Of a stretch of DNA of 5,051 nt, positions 1 to 5,051 are shown piece after piece (positions within the stretch are counted from its first letter, which is position 1; every line of letters begins with the position of its first letter). The stretch spans positions 1 through 5,051 of the forward strand of contig CBDUXZ010000182.1 in the NCBI GenBank assembly GCA_965371325.1. Direction: 5' to 3'. A program made the position numbers and the translations under genes. Source of the stretch: CBDUXZ01 sp965371325 [NCBI: uncultured bacterium]. Its GTDB lineage: Bacteria > JAUYMQ01. The notes under the pieces were generated by a model. That model worked only from the letters and a program-made list of their open reading frames with translations, searched no databases and was not told where the DNA came from.

Positions 1-83
1 ATGCGCGTGAGATGACGGCCAAGGCGCGCACCTCCTAGCGGGCGTCTCATAGCCACACCCTATACGGAATACGGAGGACTCTC
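1..83. other. Left-edge leader, neighbouring gene end unresolved
   Basis: This 83-base stretch holds no gene that can be assigned with confidence. On the plus strand one frame is open from base 3 to a TAG at 36-38 and would give a C-terminal tail ending MTAKARTS, which could be the end of an upstream gene. On the minus strand AGGAGG (complement of 31-36) lies 8 nt before a TTG (complement of 20-22) that opens into the window edge, so a divergent gene start is equally possible. No clear sigma70 promoter is visible. TATACG at 61-66 resembles a -10 box but has no matching -35. An exact tandem heptamer, ATACGGA twice, occupies 62-75. Confidence 0.3.
73..78 (+). promoter_or_regulatory. Ribosome binding site of the molybdoenzyme
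   Basis: GGAGGA lies 5 nt before the ATG at 84. It is a strong Shine-Dalgarno match and fixes the start of the molybdopterin oxidoreductase. The second copy of the ATACGGA tandem repeat overlaps its left part. Confidence 0.8.
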
Positions 84-2432
84 ATGGCAACCCCCGCGAA
101 GACTCTCGATCCTTCCATATCGAAAACCCCCATCGCCCTCGACGCGCAGGATCTTCCCACCGTGTGCGTGCTCTGCAGCCACAACTGCGGGCTCCGCGTG
201 GATGTGTCCGACGGGCGAATAACCCGTGTTCGCGCCGATAAGGAGAACCCGATCACGCGGGGCTACATCTGCAACAAGGGCTTCCGCGTTGCGAGCTACG
301 TCAATCACAAGCAACGGGTCGAGCACCCCCTGCGACGTACGAGCGACGGCACCTTCGAGCGCATCTCATGGGAAGTGGCGATCGGCGAAATCGCGGAGAA
401 GCTCTCGACCATTCGTGAGAAGCATTCCTCTCGCGCCATCGGGTTGGTGGGTATCGGAGGCCAGGGCAATCATATGGATGGCGCCTACGGGCTCACGTGG
501 CTCACGGCGGTCGGTTCGAAGCTCTGGTTCAACGCGCTTGCGCAGGAGAAACACCAGCACTTCCTCGTCGAACAATGGATGTTCGATGCGGCCCCTTCGG
601 TGATGTTCCATCCCGATCTCGAGAACGTGCGCTACCTGCTCGTCATGGGGACGAACCCGAAGATCAGCAACCGTGGCCACAACGCCACTGACACCTTCAA
701 AAAGCTCGCCTCCGACCCGTCACGCAAGGTCGTCGTGATCGATCCGCGCGAGACCGAAACCTCCCGGGACGCCGATCGGCATCTTCGGCTCAGGCCGGGC
801 ACCGATGTTTATTTCCTCCTGGGTGTTGCCGCCACGCTTGTGTCCGACGGAAGCCTTCTTGACAGGAAGCTGATCGAAGAGCGTACGGAAGGCTTCGAGG
901 ATCTGCGGGGTGCCCTGGCGGCGATCGACGTGGAAGTCATGGCGCGGCGTTGTGAAACCCATGCGGACGAGATTCTGGACGTGGCGCGGGAGTTCGCCAG
1001 GGCCGATGGCGCGGCGATCATGTGGGACCTGGCGCTCGAGCAGACGCCCTTCTCGACGCTCATCTCCTACCTCATCCGGCTCATTTCAGCCCTCACGGGG
1101 AACGCCGGGCGACGTGGCGGGAGCATCTTCATGGAGATGGCGACCCCTCCGCACCGGAGCGGGAAAAGATTCAAGGAGCCGGAGCGCGCTCTCGCTTCGG
1201 GCATTCGATCGATTTCGGCCCTCGGCGGTTTTGCCATGTTCTCGCCCTCACTCGTGCCCGAAGAGATCATGGTCGATCATCCCGAACGGCTCCGTGCCCT
1301 CGTGGTGGAAGGCTCGAACCCCCTGCTCTCTTTCTCGGATACGGCACGCTGGCTCGAGGCGCGTGAGCAGCTCGATCTCCTGGTCGTGATCGAGCCCGCC
1401 ATGACCGAGACGGCGCAGATCGCCGACTACGTTCTGCCGACGCCTGTCGGATACGAGAAATGGGAACAGGCGGGCTTCCCGAAGGGTTTTCCCGAGGTGT
1501 ACATGCAACTCCGTCCGCCGGTCGTGCCGGGTCCCGAGGAGGCGCTGCCGGAGCCGGAGATCTACGCGCGCCTTACCGAGGCGATGGGGCTCGTGGGGGA
1601 GCCGACGCAGGAGCTCTTCGATCTGGCCGAACAAGCCCTCGAGCCGGAGGGCGCGGGGATCTACTTCATGGCGCTTCAGGCGGCCACCGCCGGCAATTCC
1701 GCTGCGATGCTTTTCTGGGCCTACCGTACGCTCGGCCCGAAGCTTGCCTCGCCGGCGCTGACCGCGATTTGGGCACTCTGCCACCAGAACGCCTTCATGC
1801 GGCGCGAATCGGTTCTGCGAACACTCGGGGCCGACTGGAAGGAGAAGACGCCCTTCGAGATTGCAGCGGAGCTCTTCCGGCGCATGATGACCCATCCGGA
1901 GGGGGTGGAGATCGCGAAGGCCGACGCGGATCAAAATCTGGAGGCGAACCTCGGCTACGATGACGGGCGCGTGCGGGTTGCGCCGGAGCTCATGGTTGCC
2001 GAAATCGGGCGTGCCGCCAAAACAGAACCGTTGTCCGATCCCGAGTACCCCTTCGTTCTGGCCGGCGGCCTTCGAACGCCGTGGACAGCGAACACCGTCC
2101 AGCGCGATCCGGCATGGCGCAAGGCGAAAGGCCCGCACTGCCCGCTTCATCTTTCCCCGGGCGATGCAGAGCGCCTGGGCGTGGCCCAGGGAGAGCGGGT
2201 TCGGGTGCGCACGCGGCGCGGGGCGGTGGAGCTTCCTGCCGCGGTTGACGGGAAGGTACGCGACGGGCACGTGTGGATTCCGAACGGGTTCGGCGGGGCT
2301 TATCCGGATGAGCGAGGCGAGCTGGTCACCGAGGGCGTAAACATCAATATCCTCGTCGACGCTGCCGATCGCGATCCAATCAGCGGTTGTCCGCACACCA
2401 AGGTGACGCTCTGCCGGGTCGAGCGCGCGTAA
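84..2432 (+). CDS. Molybdopterin-dependent oxidoreductase with N-terminal 4Fe-4S site
   Basis: A 782-residue catalytic subunit of the DMSO reductase superfamily, which carries out two-electron redox chemistry at a Mo/W bis-pterin cofactor; the substrate is unknown. Residues about 24-80 form the Fe4S4 domain, with ligands C28, C31 and C35 (CVLCSHNC) and C63 (GYICNKG). The central pterin-binding domains include VMGTNP (187-192), VVVIDPRETETSR (216-228), a LRLRPGTDVYFLLG segment (234-247), VVEGSNP (407-413) and TETAQIADYVLP (441-452). Residues 655 to about 780 form the C-terminal molybdopterin dinucleotide-binding domain (YPFVLAGG, VWIPNGFGG). No twin-arginine signal is present, so it is probably cytoplasmic. 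The metal-ligand region reads NALAQEKHQHF (150-160) and shows no Cys, Ser or Asp where formate dehydrogenases and nitrate reductases have theirs. No Fe-S, flavin or membrane partner gene is visible. The family is certain; formate dehydrogenase-like or acyl/aromatic substrate roles are guesses. Confidence 0.94.
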   Translation: MATPAKTLDPSISKTPIALDAQDLPTVCVLCSHNCGLRVDVSDGRITRVRADKENPITRGYICNKGFRVASYVNHKQRVEHPLRRTSDGTFERISWEVAIGEIAEKLSTIREKHSSRAIGLVGIGGQGNHMDGAYGLTWLTAVGSKLWFNALAQEKHQHFLVEQWMFDAAPSVMFHPDLENVRYLLVMGTNPKISNRGHNATDTFKKLASDPSRKVVVIDPRETETSRDADRHLRLRPGTDVYFLLGVAATLVSDGSLLDRKLIEERTEGFEDLRGALAAIDVEVMARRCETHADEILDVAREFARADGAAIMWDLALEQTPFSTLISYLIRLISALTGNAGRRGGSIFMEMATPPHRSGKRFKEPERALASGIRSISALGGFAMFSPSLVPEEIMVDHPERLRALVVEGSNPLLSFSDTARWLEAREQLDLLVVIEPAMTETAQIADYVLPTPVGYEKWEQAGFPKGFPEVYMQLRPPVVPGPEEALPEPEIYARLTEAMGLVGEPTQELFDLAEQALEPEGAGIYFMALQAATAGNSAAMLFWAYRTLGPKLASPALTAIWALCHQNAFMRRESVLRTLGADWKEKTPFEIAAELFRRMMTHPEGVEIAKADADQNLEANLGYDDGRVRVAPELMVAEIGRAAKTEPLSDPEYPFVLAGGLRTPWTANTVQRDPAWRKAKGPHCPLHLSPGDAERLGVAQGERVRVRTRRGAVELPAAVDGKVRDGHVWIPNGFGGAYPDERGELVTEGVNINILVDAADRDPISGCPHTKVTLCRVERA

Positions 2433-2441
2433 TCCCGGGAT
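2432..2441. repeat. Perfect 10-bp palindrome at molybdoenzyme stop
   Basis: ATCCCGGGAT is a perfect palindrome that begins on the last base of the TAA stop (2430-2432). It has no loop and no T-tract directly after it; a pyrimidine run follows at 2448-2464. It is too short and loopless for a normal intrinsic terminator and may be chance. Confidence 0.35.
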
Positions 2442-2443
2442 CA

Positions 2444-2464
2444 CAGGCTTTCCTTTCTTTCCTT
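2444..2464 (-). repeat. Left arm of 21-bp inverted repeat flanking GNAT gene
   Basis: Read on the minus strand, this segment matches 2961-2981 on the plus strand at 19 of 21 positions, including an unbroken 14-base block GAAAGGAAAGCCTG (2457-2444). The plus strand is a pyrimidine run from 2448 to 2464. The outer CAGGCT (2444-2449) also pairs locally with AGCCTG (2466-2471), so a 6-bp hairpin with a 16-nt loop could form in the leader. The arm lies in the gap between the molybdoenzyme and the GNAT gene. No target-site duplication is visible outside the arms. Confidence 0.65.
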
Positions 2465-2497
2465 GAGCCTGACCCCCCGTGGCGCGAGAAGGCAAAC

Positions 2498-2509
2498 CAG
2501 GCATGCCTG
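2498..2509. promoter_or_regulatory. 12-bp palindrome over GNAT start codon
   Basis: CAGGCATGCCTG is a perfect palindrome whose central ATG (2503-2505) is the likely start codon of the GNAT gene. It could be an operator for a dimeric regulator or, as RNA, a small self-pairing element that hides the start. The same half-site occurs at 2444-2448 (CAGGC), 2467-2471 (GCCTG) and 2977-2981 (GCCTG). A regulatory role is inference from position only. Confidence 0.35.
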
Positions 2510-2937
2510 ACCCCGAGATTCGAGTTGCCGACACCGATGCCGAGATCGAAGCGTGCTTCCCCGTCATGGCGCAGCTGAGGCCACATCTGGAGCGCGGGTC
2601 GTTTGTCAGGCGTGTTCGCGAGCAGGAGGGGGAGGGATACCGCCTCGCCTCTATCTGGGACGATGGAAAGGTTCGCGCCGTGGCGGGCTTTCGCGTTCTG
2701 CACAACCTGGCCTGGGGGCGCTTCCTTTACATCGATGATCTCGTGACCGACCAGGGAGGGCGATCCCGGGGGCTCGGCGGCGCACTCCTGAACTGGTGCC
2801 TGCATCGGGCCGTCGCCGAAAAATGCACGGCCCTCCATCTCGACTCGGGGATCCAGCGCCGCGACGCACACCGCTTTTACCTGGCCAGGCGAATGCGGAT
2901 CATGGGCTACCATTTCAGTATGGACGTGGACCAATAA
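2503..2937 (+). CDS. GNAT family N-acetyltransferase
   Basis: A 144-residue single-domain enzyme expected to move an acetyl group from acetyl-CoA to an amine; the acceptor is unknown. The centre carries the beta4-alpha3 acetyl-CoA signature: strand FLYIDDLVTD (74-83), then the pyrophosphate loop R-S-R-G-L-G-G (87-93, the family Q/R-x-x-G-x-G/A). The C-terminal motif B is AHRFYLARRMRIMGYHF (122-138), where Y126 sits at the usual general-acid position. Length is normal for the family, and there is no signal peptide or membrane segment. I chose ATG 2503 because AGAAGG (2487-2492) lies 10 nt upstream. An in-frame GTG at 2479 would add eight residues but has only a pyrimidine/C-rich stretch before it. 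The gene starts 70 bp after the molybdoenzyme and is flanked by an inverted repeat, so it may be an inserted cassette or may simply be in the same operon. Family call is firm; substrate is not. Confidence 0.9.
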   Translation: MPDPEIRVADTDAEIEACFPVMAQLRPHLERGSFVRRVREQEGEGYRLASIWDDGKVRAVAGFRVLHNLAWGRFLYIDDLVTDQGGRSRGLGGALLNWCLHRAVAEKCTALHLDSGIQRRDAHRFYLARRMRIMGYHFSMDVDQ

Positions 2938-2960
2938 GCCGGCTAAACGCAGGTCCCATT

Positions 2961-2981
2961 AAGGACTGAAAGGAAAGCCTG
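2961..2981 (+). repeat. Right arm of 21-bp inverted repeat flanking GNAT gene
   Basis: This arm matches the reverse complement of 2444-2464 at 19 of 21 positions; the two mismatches are at 2966-2967. It sits between the GNAT stop (2937) and the methyltransferase start (2993), and a C6T5 run (2982-2992) follows. AAAGG (2969-2973) can also pair with CCTTT (2986-2990), giving a weak hairpin running into T residues. The arm contains AGGA, the only Shine-Dalgarno-like element before the methyltransferase, at 18 nt from its ATG. Confidence 0.65.
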
Positions 2982-2992
2982 CCCCCCTTTTT

Positions 2993-3481
2993 ATGATTCT
3001 TCTGAAAACGCTTGTTTTCACCGTGGTGGTTCCGGGCACCGTGATCGTCTATCTCCCGTGGATGATCGTGGCGTCGGCGCTCCCGTCTTTCAGCTATGTC
3101 GCCGGCGCTCTGCGATACCTCGCCATCGGACCCTTCATCATCGGTGCGGGCCTGTACTGCCGGAGCGCCTGGGACTTCGCCTCAAAGGGACGTGGCACGC
3201 CCGCGCCGATCGACGCGCCCAAATCCCTGGTGGTCCAGGGGCCCTACCGGTACGTGCGAAACCCCATGTACGTGGGTGTTCTGCTCATTCTCCTGGGGGA
3301 GTCCGTTTGGCTGGGGACAACGATCCTGCTGCTCTATGGGGCGGCCGTCTTCACGATGTTCCATCTGTTCATCATCCTCTACGAAGAACCGACGCTCCGG
3401 AAGAAGTTCGGCGAACCCTACGGGCGTTACTGCGCGAGCGTGCCCCGCTGGATACCGCGTGCGCCGGGCTCGGCAGACTAG
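2993..3481 (+). CDS. Isoprenylcysteine/phospholipid-type membrane methyltransferase
   Basis: A 162-residue integral membrane protein of the ICMT/PEMT-like family, whose members use S-adenosylmethionine to methylate lipid-linked or hydrophobic acceptors at the membrane. The diagnostic C-terminal half is intact: GPYRYVRNPMYVG (83-95), a hydrophobic hairpin (about 96-129), then EEPTLRKKFGEPYGRY (131-146) and VPRWIPR (150-156), the family's SAM-binding and closing motifs. The N-terminal part has two likely membrane segments (about 7-30 and 40-58), giving roughly four in all, and length is normal for bacterial members. The ATG at 2993 has a poor, distant Shine-Dalgarno (AGGA at 2971-2974) and sits directly after C6T5. 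The next in-frame ATG (3062) would cut the first membrane segment and has no RBS, so 2993 is preferred. Bacteria generally lack prenylated CaaX proteins, so the true acceptor is probably a lipid or small molecule and is unknown. Confidence 0.9.
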   Translation: MILLKTLVFTVVVPGTVIVYLPWMIVASALPSFSYVAGALRYLAIGPFIIGAGLYCRSAWDFASKGRGTPAPIDAPKSLVVQGPYRYVRNPMYVGVLLILLGESVWLGTTILLLYGAAVFTMFHLFIILYEEPTLRKKFGEPYGRYCASVPRWIPRAPGSAD

Positions 3482-3522
3482 CGGCGACGGAAGGTTTTTC
3501 CCGCTAACGGAACGAGCGTACC

Positions 3523-3567
3523 TTGCGACGTGCGGGTATCCTTAAGATTTTCTGGTGTACGTCGCAA
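3523..3567. repeat. Inverted repeat upstream of cyclase (operator or leader hairpin)
   Basis: TTGCGACGT (3523-3531) and its exact reverse complement ACGTCGCAA (3559-3567) are separated by 27 bases with an AT-rich middle. In RNA the stem can grow inward by G-U, C-G and G-U pairs (3532-3534 with 3556-3558) to 12 pairs with a 21-base loop. It lies in the 129-bp gap before the cyclase, ending 43 bases before the ATG at 3611. It could be a two-site operator over the promoter or a structured 5' leader. No convincing -35/-10 pair is visible. Confidence 0.5.
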
Positions 3568-3596
3568 TCCGAAGGGTTTCCCAGGGTGGCGTTTGG

Positions 3597-3603
3597 AAGG
3601 AGG
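3597..3603 (+). promoter_or_regulatory. Ribosome binding site that decides cyclase start
   Basis: AAGGAGG lies 7 nt before the ATG at 3611, a near-perfect Shine-Dalgarno. It selects this ATG over the in-frame GTG at 3530, which would bury the signal peptide behind 27 extra basic and polar residues. Confidence 0.85.
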
Positions 3604-3610
3604 GAAGAAA

Positions 3611-4411
3611 ATGTCCGCTATCACGCGTGTGGCGCTCCCGGTGCTTTTGCTGATTTTGTGGGTGACGGCCGTGTACGCGCGGTCGCAGAATCCCGTGAAG
3701 GGTCCGCTGGTTGATCTGACCCATGCATTCAATGCGCAGACCATCTACTGGCCCACCTCGCCTTCGCGCTTCGATCTGAAACGTATCTCGCATGGGCAGA
3801 CCCACGGGGGCTACTTCTATGCATCCAATTCCTTCTGCGCGCCCGAGCACGGCGGGACGCACATTGACGCGCCCGTCCATTTCGCGGAGGGGCGAAAGAC
3901 GGTCGATGAGATATCGCTCGAGCACATGGTTGGGCCAGCGGTCGTGATCGACGTGTCAAGGCAGGCGGCCCGCGATCGCGACTATCGCCTCATGTCGAAA
4001 GACGTCCTCGCCTTTGAAAAGGAGCACGGGCCCATTGCCCCTGGAACGATGGTGCTTCTTCGAACGGACTGGAGCCGCTTCTGGCCCGATCGGAAGGCCT
4101 ACCTCGGTGACGATAAGCACGGGGATGCGTCGAAGCTGAGATTTCCCGGTTACGGCGTGGGAGCGGTTCGCCTTCTCGTGCAGGAGCGGGGGGTCCGCGT
4201 TATCGGCGTTGACACTGCTTCGGTCGACTACGGTCGGTCGAAGGACTTCATTGTCCATCAAATTACCGGGGCGATGGATGTGGTTACCCTCGAAAACTTG
4301 ACGAACCTCGACAAGGTTCCCCCCCACGGCGCCACGGTTGTGGCGCTTCCGATGAAGATCGAGGGAGGCACGGGCTCTCCGGTCCGCATCATCGCCATCC
4401 TCCCCCGCTAG
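3611..4411 (+). CDS. Exported cyclase-family metal-dependent hydrolase
   Basis: A 266-residue protein of the cyclase family, which includes kynurenine formamidase and isatin hydrolase; these metal-dependent hydrolases open amide or lactam bonds. The hallmark HGGTHIDAPVHF (80-91) supplies expected metal ligands H80, H84 and D86, plus H90. The second half has VDTASVDYG (200-208), H216 in IVHQ and E228 in TLENL, matching the distal His/Glu positions of the fold. The N-terminus (R6, hydrophobic 7-21, VYA at 21-23) is a typical Sec signal peptide with probable cleavage after A23, so the mature enzyme should be periplasmic or secreted. Classic kynurenine formamidase is shorter (about 210 residues) and cytoplasmic, so that role is unlikely. 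The 155-185 segment is longer than in it, as in isatin hydrolase-like members. The gene follows the methyltransferase by 129 bp, with its own strong RBS and an upstream inverted repeat, so it may be separately regulated. Substrate is unknown. Confidence 0.93.
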   Translation: MSAITRVALPVLLLILWVTAVYARSQNPVKGPLVDLTHAFNAQTIYWPTSPSRFDLKRISHGQTHGGYFYASNSFCAPEHGGTHIDAPVHFAEGRKTVDEISLEHMVGPAVVIDVSRQAARDRDYRLMSKDVLAFEKEHGPIAPGTMVLLRTDWSRFWPDRKAYLGDDKHGDASKLRFPGYGVGAVRLLVQERGVRVIGVDTASVDYGRSKDFIVHQITGAMDVVTLENLTNLDKVPPHGATVVALPMKIEGGTGSPVRIIAILPR

Positions 4412-4424
4412 GGTGAGAGGCAGG

Positions 4425-4441
4425 GGAGCCCCGAGGGTTCC
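4425..4441 (+). terminator. Possible terminator hairpin after cyclase
   Basis: GGAGCCC (4425-4431) pairs with GGGTTCC (4435-4441) across a CGA loop, giving seven pairs including one G-U, 13 nt after the cyclase stop and in the gap between two converging genes. No T-tract follows, so it is not a classical intrinsic terminator. It may slow transcription or protect the mRNA end. On the minus strand the G-U pair becomes an A-C mismatch, so it should act mainly on plus-strand transcripts. Confidence 0.3.
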
Positions 4442-4474
4442 GGGCCCGTGCAGGGTGGGAGGAGAAACGGCCAT

Positions 4475-5051
4475 CTAGCGTCCCTCGAACTTGGGCTCCC
4501 GCTGCTCAATCATCGCCATGATCGCTTCCTGGGCGTCCTCGGTTTGGGTCAGTGCCTGGATGTCTGGTACGACCCTTTCGATGGCCGCGTTCTCCGACTT
4601 CTCCACCGAAACGCGCGCGGAGCGCAAGGCTCCCTGGACGCCGAGGGGCGCCGCCGATGCGATTGTTCCGGCAATCTCGAGCGCGCGGTCCAGCTGCTTT
4701 CCCGGCTCCACCAGCTCCTGAACGACACCCATCCGGTAGGCTTCCTCGGCATCGAACTCATCCCCGGTGAGCGCGTATCGCATGGCGTTCCCCCAGCCCG
4801 CCGCCTGCACGAAGCGGAACGTGCCGCCCCCGGCGGGGTAGATGCCCACGCGCACTTCCTGGAGGGCAAAAATGGTGCCCCGTGCAGCCACCGAGACATC
4901 CGAAGCCAGGACCAGTTCGAAGCCGAGCGTAAAACAGTGGCCATGGGCCGCCGTGACGAGGGGCTTGGTGCGTTTCTCTCCGTCCACGCCCCAGGGATCC
5001 ACCATTCCTTCCAGATACGGCCTCTCCCCGCTCGCCCAGGCAGGCGCGACG
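4475..5051 (-). CDS. Enoyl-CoA hydratase/crotonase family protein (5' end outside window)
   Basis: The reading frame runs unbroken from the right edge to a TAG at 4477-4475, giving 191 C-terminal residues; the N-terminus lies beyond the window. The Met at 5005-5003 is internal: the frame upstream reads VAPAWASGERPYLEG, in the style of the family before VDPWGVD. Crotonase enzymes add water to 2-enoyl-CoA or do related acyl-CoA chemistry in the cytoplasm. Counting from that Met, HGHCFTLGFEL (21-31) is the oxyanion-hole region. E30 and E50 (FALQEVRVG) are 20 residues apart, like catalytic Glu144 and Glu164 of rat mitochondrial hydratase, so hydratase chemistry is plausible. PAGGGTFRF (57-65), ALTGDEFDAEEAYRMGVV (78-95) and the C-terminal EQREPKFEGR complete the signature. 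It converges on the cyclase with a 63-bp gap and so belongs to a different transcript. The specific acyl-CoA and pathway are unknown. Confidence 0.93.
   Translation of the reverse strand, partial: VAPAWASGERPYLEGMVDPWGVDGEKRTKPLVTAAHGHCFTLGFELVLASDVSVAARGTIFALQEVRVGIYPAGGGTFRFVQAAGWGNAMRYALTGDEFDAEEAYRMGVVQELVEPGKQLDRALEIAGTIASAAPLGVQGALRSARVSVEKSENAAIERVVPDIQALTQTEDAQEAIMAMIEQREPKFEGR

Noticed and set aside
2479-2502. GTG start adding eight residues to the GNAT protein
   Set aside because: The bases before it are C/T-rich with no Shine-Dalgarno, while ATG 2503 has AGAAGG upstream. Not fully excluded.
1248-2705. Long minus-strand open frame of 485 codons opposite the molybdoenzyme and the GNAT gene
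   Set aside because: It is antisense to two genes with clear family motifs, its protein is rich in Arg, His and Pro with no recognisable domain, and long antisense frames are expected in GC-rich coding DNA.
3481-3504. Hairpin GGAA/TTCC after the methyltransferase as a terminator
   Set aside because: The stem is only four or five pairs with a bulge and no T-tract follows it.
3523-3551. Sigma70 promoter with TTGCGA as -35 and TAAGAT or GATTTT as -10
   Set aside because: TAAGAT is only 14 bp away and GATTTT matches poorly, so no credible pair with proper spacing exists.
3530-3610. GTG start adding 27 residues to the cyclase
   Set aside because: It has no Shine-Dalgarno, lies in an inverted-repeat arm and would hide the signal peptide; ATG 3611 has AAGGAGG at ideal spacing.
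4778-4780. Arg in AMRYALTG of the hydratase as loss of a catalytic glutamate
   Set aside because: Counting from the oxyanion-hole region shows that the two catalytic glutamates correspond to E30 and E50 (20 apart), both present; the AME-type glutamate of mammalian enzymes is not one of them.

Overview
This 5051-base window is GC-rich, densely coding bacterial DNA holding five recognisable protein genes. Four lie in a row on the plus strand: a molybdopterin oxidoreductase, a GNAT acetyltransferase, an isoprenylcysteine/phospholipid-type membrane methyltransferase and an exported cyclase-family metal hydrolase. The fifth, a crotonase/enoyl-CoA hydratase, converges on them from the minus strand and is cut by the right edge. 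Good Shine-Dalgarno sites, high GC at third codon positions and an acyl-CoA enzyme beside a molybdenum enzyme suggest a metabolically versatile, probably Gram-negative soil or sediment bacterium. The taxon cannot be fixed from this sequence.

Layout: 1-83 is a short leader with no confidently assigned gene. It holds the RBS of the molybdoenzyme and, possibly, the edge of a neighbouring gene. 84-2432 is the molybdoenzyme. 2433-2502 is a repeat-rich gap. 2503-2937 is the GNAT gene. 2938-2992 is a gap holding an inverted copy of a repeat from the previous gap. 2993-3481 is the methyltransferase. 3482-3610 is a 129-bp gap with a strong inverted repeat. 3611-4411 is the cyclase. 4412-4474 is the convergent gap with one hairpin. 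4475-5051 is the hydratase fragment. No gene-free stretch exceeds 300 bases, and I see no tRNA, rRNA, CRISPR array, transposase or integrase.

The genes do not form an obvious single pathway. The molybdoenzyme, the hydratase and perhaps the cyclase would fit breakdown of organic acids or aromatic/heterocyclic compounds. The GNAT and the methyltransferase look like accessory modification enzymes. Gaps of 55-129 bp allow co-transcription but do not show it.

The coding content is ordinary. The less ordinary signals are non-coding: (i) a 21-bp imperfect inverted repeat (19/21) in the two gaps flanking the GNAT gene; (ii) a perfect 12-bp palindrome centred on that gene's likely start codon, within a cluster of CAGGC/GCCTG motifs; (iii) a 9-bp perfect inverted repeat, extendable to a 12-bp RNA stem, upstream of the cyclase. 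The molybdoenzyme also appears to lack the usual Cys/Sec/Ser/Asp metal ligand. I found no convincing evidence of a wholly new multi-gene system.
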